This document shows, piece after piece, positions 15,431-22,090 of a DNA stretch of 64,000 bases. Made by a program: the position numbers and the translations under genes. The stretch comes from Croceitalea marina (GTDB lineage: Bacteria > Bacteroidota > Bacteroidia > Flavobacteriales > Flavobacteriaceae), in assembly GCF_042684265.1 (NCBI RefSeq), contig NZ_JBHULB010000013.1:1-64000 (forward strand), in the 5' to 3' direction. Each line of letters opens with the position of its first letter. Within the stretch, counting starts at the first letter, position 1. The notes under the pieces were generated by a model. That model was not told the origin of the DNA, did no database searches, and worked only from the letters and a program-made list of their open reading frames with translations.

Positions 15431-15556
15431 GGTTAGTATATGAAAAGTAGGCGATTTCGAAGCACTAAACTTTGGGTTAAGCACAAAGTTTCACACGAGC
15501 CAAAAGCCTTGTATTTATTACTGTTTCGCCTATTTTTTATATACATTGTTGGCAGC
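15430..15556 (-). repeat. attC-like site of the M42 peptidase cassette
   Basis: A 127-bp imperfect hairpin 24 bp after the peptidase stop. The left edge is GCTGCCAACAATG and the right edge CATATACTAACCG. GTATATAAAAAATAGGCGA pairs with TCGCCTACTTTTCATATAC (17 of 19), and an inner stem AAACTTT/AAAGTTT surrounds an 11-base loop. GCTGCCAA is complementary to TTGGCAGC at the cassette start (17743). Confidence 0.65.
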
Positions 15557-15580
15557 TTTTTTATGTTCAATAGTGATATT

Positions 15581-17710
15581 TTATTTACTTTCTTTTAGTA
15601 AAGCTTTTATTAATGACACAAGATTATTCATGTCTCGATAATCCATTACTTCAATTGGGGAATGAGAATACCTCCCTGGCCAAGACAATGGAATTGAAGG
15701 AATACCATAGCCAAGAAAGGCTTGACCATCTGTACCTCCTACAGTCATTCCATATTGCACCTTGATTTTATTTTGGGCTGCAAGACTTTGAGTTTCTTTT
15801 AAATTTGCTCTACTTATGAAATTTATACTTTCCAATACTCTAATTACTGCCCCATTTCCTAAAGGACAATTTGCAAATGTCTCGCTAGAATATGGGTCAT
15901 CTGAGGATACATAGGTGTCAATAGGGTATACCGTTGTGGCATTGCTGAGAGTTTTTGCAGCGAATGAGGAACCAGACAAACCTGTTTCTTCTTCAACAGA
16001 CCAAACAAAAGTGACTTTCTGACTCAAGAGATCAGGATTTAAATCGGACAAACTCATCAATAATGCTGCACACCCCACTCGGTCATCGAACCCGCGGGCG
16101 GTCGCTCTGTTTTCACTTAGCCGGATCATCTTTTTAGGCATTGTTACAGTGGTGGAACCTTCCCTTATTCCAGCTTCCTCAGCCTGGTTCTTTGAAGTGA
16201 AGCCAGCATTGACAGCAAGTGGTTCTGTAAATGACCTTTTTATAGCTGTTTTATAATCAGCTCTGGGTTCAAATACCCCGTCAATTGGATTTCCGTTAAC
16301 ATGAATCAATGCTGGTTGAGCTTCCCACAACCAATTAAGCATCCCACCCCTTGGCTGAAGTAGTAATGTTCCATTGTCTTTAATAGAATCCACCACATAC
16401 CCTGTCTCATCCATGTGGGCAACAAAAACAATATGCTCATCTCCTTGTCCGAAAGTTAGATTAATATTCCCTTTTGAATCAACATTGGGGTTTGCCCATA
16501 TAGGCAATTTGCTCAAAATAAGTTCTCGTACTTTATTTTCATCGCCACTCACACCATATTGATCAATTAGTGAAGAAATTAGAATGTGTTCATTTTGGAA
16601 GCTATTATAAGCACCTAGATTATCTGTACGATTTACCAGTGGTAACTCAGTTCGTTTTTTCTCAGTACCAAAAATAGTTATCCAATGTGCAATCAAATTT
16701 TCTATATCAGAAATTGCAACTAATTCAACAGGGGTTTCTGGATATAAGGAAGGAAACCCATATTCATATATCCTTTGCTTTGTAAACTCTACGGTAGATG
16801 CCGGCATTCTAAATGAAGTGGTAGGTTTAACTGCGACTAAATTATTAGTGTTTCTATTCAAAAGGGTACTATTGACTACCAATTTGTTATTGTTCACTTC
16901 ATCAGATTCTAGAAACCTATTGAATCGATAGATTTCATCAAATACACCATAGTTATTGATGACAGTTTCAATTCCTTTTGAATTAATCAACTCAAGTGCT
17001 GTCCAAGCTACAACAACGGTTCCTTTAATGTTCTTCTTAGTCAATTGCTGTGCTACCATCGCCAACGCAATTGCTGCAGACTTGGTTTTAGCCGAATTCG
17101 CGGCAATAAACGTATTCCCAATAATCACAGGCTTTTTATTCAACGTCACTGGATCTAGCAGTTGAATCCCTTTTTTAGTTACATCCAATGCCGTAGATTC
17201 TCCTACGTCTAGGCGGGCTTCCTGCCATTTGAAAACTTCTTTGTTATTTTCACTCGGGGTTCTAGTCCCTTCAAAATGTGCAGAGGGTACAGTAGATACA
17301 CCAATAAAAGAGCCCTTTTCAGTACTTATATTGACTTCATGTCCTTGTAAAAACTGATGATACAAGTTGCCATTATGTCCTGATCCAACCGGGTTGATTT
17401 TCAGATAACCATCATCCAAAATTTCGCTCACAACATAACCTGGTTCGTCCAAAGGAACCGTAATCAACCGCCTTGGTTCACCAGTCCCAATGGTGAGGAT
17501 TAGATTCCCTAATTTATCTTTCTCCAGGTCAGCATTCTTAAACAAAGCTTGAATATAGGAAGCGGCCTGTTCTTCTCTTCCTGTTATCGATGAAGTTTTA
17601 GAAAATTCGATGAGATGATCGACTAAACTTGTATTTCCTCCATTATTTTGTGCCAAAGAAACCTGAGAACTAAAAATCAATGCTAAAAAGTAGAATGTCG
17701 TGAATTTCAT
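15581..17710 (-). CDS. Exported tandem M42-family peptidase
   Basis: A 709-residue protein with a signal peptide (ends VSLAQ) and two M42 aminopeptidase-like halves. The C-terminal half (about 375-709) keeps the metal and catalytic set: A-H-M-D-E, R-G-F-D-D-R-V-G, V-E-E-E-T-G-L-S-G, S-S-D-D-P and R-Y-S-H-S-P. The N-terminal half aligns in pattern (V-P-L-D-E-P-G-Y against A-H-M-D-E-T-G-Y) but has lost the His and the later Asp/Glu ligands, so it looks non-catalytic. M42 enzymes are dinuclear metal aminopeptidases, normally about 350 residues and cytoplasmic. This one would act in the periplasm. It is the first gene cassette next to the integrase. Confidence 0.85.
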   Translation of the reverse strand: MKFTTFYFLALIFSSQVSLAQNNGGNTSLVDHLIEFSKTSSITGREEQAASYIQALFKNADLEKDKLGNLILTIGTGEPRRLITVPLDEPGYVVSEILDDGYLKINPVGSGHNGNLYHQFLQGHEVNISTEKGSFIGVSTVPSAHFEGTRTPSENNKEVFKWQEARLDVGESTALDVTKKGIQLLDPVTLNKKPVIIGNTFIAANSAKTKSAAIALAMVAQQLTKKNIKGTVVVAWTALELINSKGIETVINNYGVFDEIYRFNRFLESDEVNNNKLVVNSTLLNRNTNNLVAVKPTTSFRMPASTVEFTKQRIYEYGFPSLYPETPVELVAISDIENLIAHWITIFGTEKKRTELPLVNRTDNLGAYNSFQNEHILISSLIDQYGVSGDENKVRELILSKLPIWANPNVDSKGNINLTFGQGDEHIVFVAHMDETGYVVDSIKDNGTLLLQPRGGMLNWLWEAQPALIHVNGNPIDGVFEPRADYKTAIKRSFTEPLAVNAGFTSKNQAEEAGIREGSTTVTMPKKMIRLSENRATARGFDDRVGCAALLMSLSDLNPDLLSQKVTFVWSVEEETGLSGSSFAAKTLSNATTVYPIDTYVSSDDPYSSETFANCPLGNGAVIRVLESINFISRANLKETQSLAAQNKIKVQYGMTVGGTDGQAFLGYGIPSIPLSWPGRYSHSPIEVMDYRDMNNLVSLIKALLKESK

Positions 17711-17740
17711 ATGGTCTAATTATTTTTTAAAAATTGCTGC

Positions 17741-17972
17741 CAATGGGCTTTGTTTATGGCGTGTGAGGCGTGCCTCACCAGGAGCCATCATTACGCCTCA
17801 TAGGTTATAAGTGTAGTCGATGGCCGTACCTTTTGCTCCAGTGCCAGTTTAAAATTAGGGAAAACTTCCTTAGGTATGGGGTGTAATGTACAAAGCCCAT
17901 CGATGGCGATAAGCAAAAGGGAAGCGTGCAATGTACGTGATTTTGCGTTCCCGAAGGGATATGGCCATCGAC
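17741..17972 (-). repeat. 228-bp spacer cassette, copy 1 (integrase-proximal)
   Basis: By eye identical to 15199-15430 over 232 bp (cassette proper 17744-17971). It is inserted directly at the attI-like region and precedes the M42 cassette, whose first bases TTGGCAGC follow immediately (17743-17736). Its position between integrase and first gene would suit a promoter function for the array. Confidence 0.8.
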
Positions 17973-18061
17973 TATTGGATATCCGAACAATCCCGGACAA
18001 CCATACCATTTTGGAATAAAAATAGTACTTTTTCATCATAAATAGATATCTTCACATTATT
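17973..18061. promoter_or_regulatory. attI-like region and divergent promoter space
   Basis: 89 bp between the integrase start codon and the first cassette. On the minus strand GTTGTCCGG and TTGTTCGGA form a degenerate direct repeat, and TCCG/CGGA pairs around it, just before the insertion point AATAG|TCGATGG. This is the position of attI in an integron, and it must also contain the integrase promoter. Both roles are inferred. Confidence 0.4.
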
Positions 18062-18880
18062 ATGCCATTGCCTGATTTTGTGAAAATACTGGAGGTTAAA
18101 CGGTATAGTAAGAATACCATAGAGAGTTATTCCTCAATCGTAAAGATGGCCATTCAATTTTTCGAAAAGCCACTGAACAAGATTGATGAAACCGAACTTC
18201 ACAGGTACTTCTATCATATGGTACACACTAAGAAAGTATCCTATTCCTATCAGAAACAGATAGCAATGGCCTTGAAGCTGTATTACAGGGAGGTTTTCGA
18301 TCAAAACATTAACCTGGAATTTCTGTTCCCAAGTAGAAAACCGGACAGACTTCCCGTAGTCATCGCAAGAAAGGAAGTTCTTAAAATCATTGAAAAAGCC
18401 AACAACATCAAGCATAAGAGCATGATAGCCGTGGTCTACAGTGCAGGCTTAAGGGTAGGCGAGTTGATTGCACTTGAAATCAAGGATATAGATTCATCCA
18501 GAATGGTGATACATATTAAATCAGGAAAGGGCAACAAGGACAGGATAGTACCCTTATCTGAAAAAACCTTGTCAATGCTTCGTGAGTACTATAAAGAATA
18601 TACGCCCAAACGATACCTATTTGAAGGCCAAAAGGGAGACAGGTATTCTTCGTCAAGTTTCAACAAGCTTCTCCAGGCTGCTGCCAAAAGGGCCAGAATA
18701 AATAAAAACATCACCGCGCATACCTTGAGGCACAGTTACGCAACGCACCTATTGGAAAATGGTACCGATATTAGAATCATCCAAAAACTTTTAGGGCACA
18801 ATTCCATTAAGACGACCATGATTTATACCCAAGTTACTGAACCTACTTTGTTGAATGTGACAAGTCCTTTTGATGATTGA
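18062..18880 (+). CDS. Xer-like tyrosine recombinase of the cassette array
   Basis: A 272-residue tyrosine recombinase. A SAM-like N-terminal DNA-binding domain (residues ~1-90) precedes the catalytic domain with R131 (GLRVGEL), K156 (SGKGNKD), H220 and R223 (HTLRHSYATHLLENG), H246 (LLGH) and Y255 (IYTQV). It is divergent from the cassettes, as IntI is from integron cassettes. However, no extra IntI-type segment is visible: KRYLFEGQKGDRYSSSSFNKLL runs straight to the H-x-x-R box. It resembles XerC/D-like integrases frequent in Bacteroidota. Excision and integration of the cassettes is the natural inference. XerC/D housekeeping function is unlikely given the location. Confidence 0.85.
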   Translation: MPLPDFVKILEVKRYSKNTIESYSSIVKMAIQFFEKPLNKIDETELHRYFYHMVHTKKVSYSYQKQIAMALKLYYREVFDQNINLEFLFPSRKPDRLPVVIARKEVLKIIEKANNIKHKSMIAVVYSAGLRVGELIALEIKDIDSSRMVIHIKSGKGNKDRIVPLSEKTLSMLREYYKEYTPKRYLFEGQKGDRYSSSSFNKLLQAAAKRARINKNITAHTLRHSYATHLLENGTDIRIIQKLLGHNSIKTTMIYTQVTEPTLLNVTSPFDD

Positions 18881-18898
18881 ACCGTTCCATAAATTGGC

Positions 18899-18993
18899 CG
18901 TTTTACGGCACAATACAAATATCATTTAGAAATATTCTTTTCCAGTTCCATTTTCCGTCTTTTTTAATAGTTTCGAAAATTAACGTTTTACGG
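18899..18993. repeat. Two CGTTTTACGG repeats
   Basis: The 10-mer CGTTTTACGG occurs at 18899-18908 and again at 18984-18993, the second just upstream of the resolvase-like gene. The first copy forms CCGT/ACGG around TTT. They are spaced 85 bp apart, about eight helical turns. They may be binding sites for the neighbouring protein; unproven. Confidence 0.35.
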
Positions 18994-19000
18994 GACTAAA

Positions 19001-19579
19001 ATGATATTCGGATACGCTAGTGGATTTCACTCAAAAAATTTACGATTACAAATAAAATTGCTTATGGGTTTCGGTTGCGATAAAATTTACAGGGACAAAT
19101 ATGTAAATCGAAATGACTACCGCGATGGTCTTAGAAGAATGTTGAAAAGAACCAAAAAGGGAGACATCATTTTTGTCCATCGAAATGAAGTCATTTTTGC
19201 CTCGATGAATGAAATGGTCAGAATCCTATCAATCTTAAGAGATAAAAATGCTCATTACATTAGTTTATCTGATTTCCATTTCAATACACTTCGTCTCAAT
19301 GGTAGTTTTCTCCTTAAAGTATTTGATTCCATTCGAAGGTTTCAAAACGATATCTTACTTGAAAAAAGAAATCATATCAAACGACCGAAACAGAGAACCC
19401 TTTTAATGGGTCGTCCATCAGGCATTCAAAATGCAACTTTGGATAAGTATGAATATGCAAATTTTCTATATGAAGTGAAGAAGGAAACAATTGAAACAGC
19501 TTGTCAGAAAGCCCAATTGAGTAAATCGAGCTACTATAGAATCAATTCTGTCTTTAAAACTGAAAACTATAAGACCTGA
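19001..19579 (+). CDS. Catalytically degenerate serine-recombinase-fold protein
   Basis: A 192-residue protein that follows the resolvase/invertase family end to end: FGYASGFHSKNLRLQ, GCDKIYRDK, GLRRMLKRTKKGDIIFVH, the NTLRLNGSFLLKVFDSIRRFQNDILLEKR helix, a GRPSG hinge and a C-terminal HTH (ETACQKAQLSKSSYYR). The catalytic positions are all changed. Y-A-R-V-S becomes Y-A-S-G-F (no Arg, no Ser), and the L-D-R-L-G-R arginines become Val and Ala. It should bind DNA and perhaps oligomerise, but not recombine. It lies between the cassette integrase and the element integrase and may regulate one of them. Confidence 0.7.
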   Translation: MIFGYASGFHSKNLRLQIKLLMGFGCDKIYRDKYVNRNDYRDGLRRMLKRTKKGDIIFVHRNEVIFASMNEMVRILSILRDKNAHYISLSDFHFNTLRLNGSFLLKVFDSIRRFQNDILLEKRNHIKRPKQRTLLMGRPSGIQNATLDKYEYANFLYEVKKETIETACQKAQLSKSSYYRINSVFKTENYKT

Positions 19580-19627
19580 AATCATTTGTCTTTAACATTT
19601 GGAATAAACTTTATGTTGAAGGAGTAT

Positions 19628-20866
19628 CTAAATACTATTCCAAGTGCTATCCATTTCCTGTTTTTTTAAATCCTCAGCGATTTTTACATACCGCCTAAAG
19701 GAAGCTTCTTTTTTGTGACCCGTAATATTTCTCACAACCATTTCTTTCATACCCAATACCAAGCTATTAGTGACGAACGTTTTTCTTGCTGTATGACTTG
19801 TTATAAACTTCCATTTGGGTTCTGTAAGATCAATTCTTTTCTGACCAACCCAACGAGATATTGAAGTGGGAGTTGTGATTTTTGCAAATCGGCAACACTC
19901 CTTTATATACTTGTTAAACTTGACATCAGATATAATTGGAAGTGGTTCATGTATTGTGTCTTCATATCTGGCTAGTATCTCCTTTGCAAAATTATTCAAA
20001 GGGATTTTATGTGATATAGTTTTGGTCTTTTTAATATTAAGGACTAAATAATCATCTAGAATATTGGATGATCTCAGTTGACTTAAATCGGAATATCTCA
20101 ATCCTGTAAAACAACCGAAACAATAAACGTCTCTGACCTGCTTTAATCTATCATTGTGAAAATCATGTTTGTAAAGTGCCATCAATTCATCCATAGTGAG
20201 ATAAATTACTTCTATTTCTTCTTCGGAAGCCTTGAATTTTCGGTATTCTACATTTTCATGATAACCTCTTTCAAATGACCAATTCATAAAGGTTTTTAAA
20301 ATTGAAATCAACTTGGCAAAATAGTTGTTCAATGTGTTCTTTTCTTCAAAACAATAATCCCTGAACCGTTCAAAGAACTGAATATTAATAGTTTCAAAAG
20401 TTAAAGGAAAATTGGTGTTTTCTGAGAACTCCTTATAAAAATTCAGTACTGATTGATACTTCTTAAGAGTGCTAGTCGCCTTAACATTTTTACCCTTTTC
20501 TATAAATTCATCGAACGATGGAAAAAAATCATTTGTCAATTTGATTGGCTCCAAACCTTTGCTCATCTTTTCGACAATGAAATCTTTAGTAGGATTAATA
20601 TTGTTTAAGAGAATATATCTAAAAAGAGTTTTAGCCCTATTTTCCGATTCATCTATGATTTTATTGTATTCAAGATGATAATTGTAGGCTTCATTTTTTC
20701 TTGGCGTTTTAATACGTTGATTGCTATCATCCCAATGTGGTTTAATACAATCTATACCCTTGATTACTTTAAAATATTTAAACCCATTAGCAGAAATAAG
20801 CATCCGAATTGGTACTAGACCTGATTTCTTGATTTTGTCCTGTCTTAAGTGAAATGAAACTTGCAT
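19628..20866 (-). CDS. Element tyrosine integrase (Bacteroidota type)
   Basis: A 412-residue phage/ICE-type integrase. An Arm-binding N-terminal domain begins MQVSFHLRQDK, a SAM-like core-binding domain covers about 115-215, and the catalytic domain has R (GLRYSDLSQLR, about 256), K (KKTKTISHKIPL), H-x-x-R (HTARKTF), H (TGHKKEA) and Y (FRRYVKIAE). It lies near the right end with the attachment site about 160 bp upstream of its start, the standard layout. It should integrate the element into the 3' end of a tRNA gene. It is distinct from the shorter cassette recombinase. Confidence 0.9.
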   Translation of the reverse strand: MQVSFHLRQDKIKKSGLVPIRMLISANGFKYFKVIKGIDCIKPHWDDSNQRIKTPRKNEAYNYHLEYNKIIDESENRAKTLFRYILLNNINPTKDFIVEKMSKGLEPIKLTNDFFPSFDEFIEKGKNVKATSTLKKYQSVLNFYKEFSENTNFPLTFETINIQFFERFRDYCFEEKNTLNNYFAKLISILKTFMNWSFERGYHENVEYRKFKASEEEIEVIYLTMDELMALYKHDFHNDRLKQVRDVYCFGCFTGLRYSDLSQLRSSNILDDYLVLNIKKTKTISHKIPLNNFAKEILARYEDTIHEPLPIISDVKFNKYIKECCRFAKITTPTSISRWVGQKRIDLTEPKWKFITSHTARKTFVTNSLVLGMKEMVVRNITGHKKEASFRRYVKIAEDLKKQEMDSTWNSI

Positions 20867-21025
20867 TATACTTTATTTAGGTAAAATTTGATAAAATAGG
20901 GCAACTAATAGGGCTACATATTTTTATTTAAATTGACAAAAATAGAGTTTAGATACCCTTGTAAACCCCAATATAGGCAATATATACCCAAGAAACTACG
21001 TTTTAACGAGTTTTAAAATTGAAGT
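20867..21025. other. Integrase upstream region
   Basis: AT-rich stretch between the integrase start and the attachment core. AATAGGGC is repeated 12 bp apart (20895 and 20907), a possible arm-type integrase site. No gene is seen. Confidence 0.35.
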
Positions 21026-21041
21026 AGTCCCGTCCAGACCG
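21026..21041 (+). other. attR core: duplicated tRNA 3' end
   Basis: AGTCCCGTCCAGACCG reads as the 3' part of a tRNA: the end of the T loop, T-stem strand CCCGT, acceptor strand CCAGACC and discriminator G, followed by CA. A discriminator G with this acceptor fits tRNA-Asp. The rest of the tRNA is absent upstream, as expected for the duplicated end left by tRNA-targeting integrases. The intact tRNA should lie at the other end, outside the window. Confidence 0.6.
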
Positions 21042-21044
21042 CAG

Positions 21045-21072
21045 AAGCTCTCAAGAAATTGGGAGCTTTTTT
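21045..21072 (+). terminator. Intrinsic terminator after the tRNA 3' end
   Basis: The stem AAGCTC/GAGCTT (21045-21050 with 21063-21068) is followed by TTTTTT. It probably terminated the original tRNA transcript before the element inserted. Confidence 0.7.
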
Positions 21073-21334
21073 CATGCTTGAAATTAATTAGCTCTTCCAT
21101 ACTTCTTTATACCAAATAGCACTATTCTATTTATCTGCAGTGAAACCAGAATTGAAAATAACAACTTAAACCTATTTTAAGTGAACTTATAGAAACGGCC
21201 TACCAAAAATCTTTCTATGGATAAAAACAAAGGCTAAACTTAACTAAGGGCCAGTGGTAAAATCGAAAGGTCTATGTATATTTATAAAGTCGCTAAATAA
21301 TAAAGATTTCGTTTTAAAAAAGAAACGTAAACCG
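21073..21334. other. Intergenic stretch before the Crp/Fnr gene
   Basis: Chromosomal flank of the element. The open frame of the regulator can be extended to a GTG at 21254, but that leader is Lys-rich and not family-like. No FNR-type box and no other feature was seen. Confidence 0.4.
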
Positions 21335-21910
21335 ATGAGCAAATACCAAGGAATATTAGATCACATCGCCAAATATGTTAAATTGTCAGAGAGTGAAATA
21401 GCCGAGTTTATTTCGATATTGAAAATCACTAGGGTAAAGAAAAGACAATTCATCATCCAACCAGGGTTTGTATCAGAATATCGGAATTATATCGTGGAAG
21501 GTGCTGTCAGGGTTTTTTATTTAGATGACGCCGGAAAAGAACATACGGTAAGTATAGGTGTTGAAGATTGGTTTTTTACAGATTTTACCAGTTACCTTAA
21601 CAGAACTCCAGCAGAATACTATGCAGAAGCCCTTGAGGACTCTATAATTATACAAATGAAGTATGACGATGTAGAGGCAATTTGCGAAAGAATACATGCT
21701 TTATGCCAATACTTTAGACTTTATATAGAAAAAGCACTTTCCTTTTCAAATCAGCGGGTAATTACCAATATTAGTAAAACTTCAGAAGAACGCTATTGGG
21801 AATATGTCAATAAATATCCCCAAATCGCCAATAGGGTACCGCAGTATGTTTTAGCTTCCTATTTGGGAATTTCCCCAGAATCAATAAGTAGAATACGTTC
21901 GAAATCATAA
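21335..21910 (+). CDS. Crp/Fnr-family transcriptional regulator
   Basis: A 191-residue regulator. The N-terminal effector domain (about 20-120) has the cyclic-nucleotide-binding fold, with QFIIQPGFVSEYRNYIVEGAVRVFY typical of Flavobacteriia members. The C-terminal winged HTH ends VLASYLGISPESISRIRSK. The recognition helix holds E-S-I-S-R, the E-x-x-S-R pattern by which FNR contacts TTGAT. There is no N-terminal cysteine cluster, so oxygen sensing through FeS is unlikely. I chose the ATG at 21335 over a GTG at 21254. FNR-type boxes at 21914 and 27103 are its likely targets. Confidence 0.85.
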   Translation: MSKYQGILDHIAKYVKLSESEIAEFISILKITRVKKRQFIIQPGFVSEYRNYIVEGAVRVFYLDDAGKEHTVSIGVEDWFFTDFTSYLNRTPAEYYAEALEDSIIIQMKYDDVEAICERIHALCQYFRLYIEKALSFSNQRVITNISKTSEERYWEYVNKYPQIANRVPQYVLASYLGISPESISRIRSKS

Positions 21911-21913
21911 ATC

Positions 21914-21950
21914 TTGATATACATCAAGATTAGGTCTTGATGCGAATCAA
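21914..21950. promoter_or_regulatory. Paired FNR-type boxes upstream of the peroxiredoxin gene
   Basis: TTGATATACATCAA (21914-21927) and TTGATGCGAATCAA (21937-21950) both match TTGAT-N4-ATCAA perfectly, 23 bp start to start. They lie directly after the Crp/Fnr gene and about 140 bp before the next one. The sequence downstream (to about 22010) resembles that at 27140-27200. Confidence 0.7.
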
Positions 21951-22090
21951 GCACTTTTCTTAACACACGTCATATTCCTCTCTTCACATATGACGCAACT
22001 TTGTCATGTCTAATAATTACAAAAAAATAGATGATGAGCACATAGGTCATTTCAGAACCTTCACCCTCATTCCATATAAAATTGGCAGTC

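Larger units (their letters stand above)
12400..18061 (-). mobile_element. Integron-like gene-cassette array
   Basis: Read on the minus strand from the integrase, the array is: attI-like region (17972-18061), 228-bp cassette (17744-17971), M42 peptidase cassette (15430-17743), 228-bp cassette (15202-15429), NAD(P)-binding/HemG cassette (from 15201), truncated 228-bp cassette (13833-13955), and amidohydrolase cassette (12400-13832). Each cassette's first bases are the reverse complement of the left edge of its own 3' site. The pairs are TTGGCAGC/GCTGCCAA, TTGTGTTTA/TAAACACAA, TTGTGCGTA/TACGCACAA and GTCGATGGCC/GGCCATCGAC. Cassettes and integrase are divergent, as in integrons. The boundaries are read from the sequence; mobility is inferred. 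Confidence 0.75.
1..21042. mobile_element. Right part of an integrative mobilizable element
   Basis: The region holds a Bacteroidota-type tyrosine integrase (19628-20866), an excisionase-like HTH protein, a DnaC-like ATPase and a complete mobilization operon (BfmA, MobB-type relaxase, coupling protein), but no mating-pair formation genes. It would therefore need a helper conjugation system. Its right edge is a 16-bp tRNA 3'-end duplication at 21026-21041 directly followed by a terminator; the genes beyond it are ordinary chromosomal genes. The matching tRNA end was not found in the first kilobase, so the left end should lie outside the window. Cargo sits between the integrase and the mobilization module. 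The extent is inferred from gene content and the right boundary. Confidence 0.75.

Noticed and set aside
15263..15484. 73-residue ORF across spacer cassette copy 2 and the M42 site
   Set aside because: Its first residues lie in the neighbouring site and differ at copy 1, so only the part inside the repeat is shared; it is not a stable gene.
13830..17972. Repeats as insertion sequences
   Set aside because: No transposase, no terminal inverted repeats of IS type and no target duplications; boundaries follow the cassette rule instead.
17791..18039. 82-residue ORF across spacer copy 1 and the attI-like region
   Set aside because: It crosses a predicted recombination boundary and uses a different frame from the ORF in the same repeat; probably chance.
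12400..18061. CRISPR array
   Set aside because: Repeats are over 200 bp, separated by genes of 1-2 kb, and no cas genes are present.
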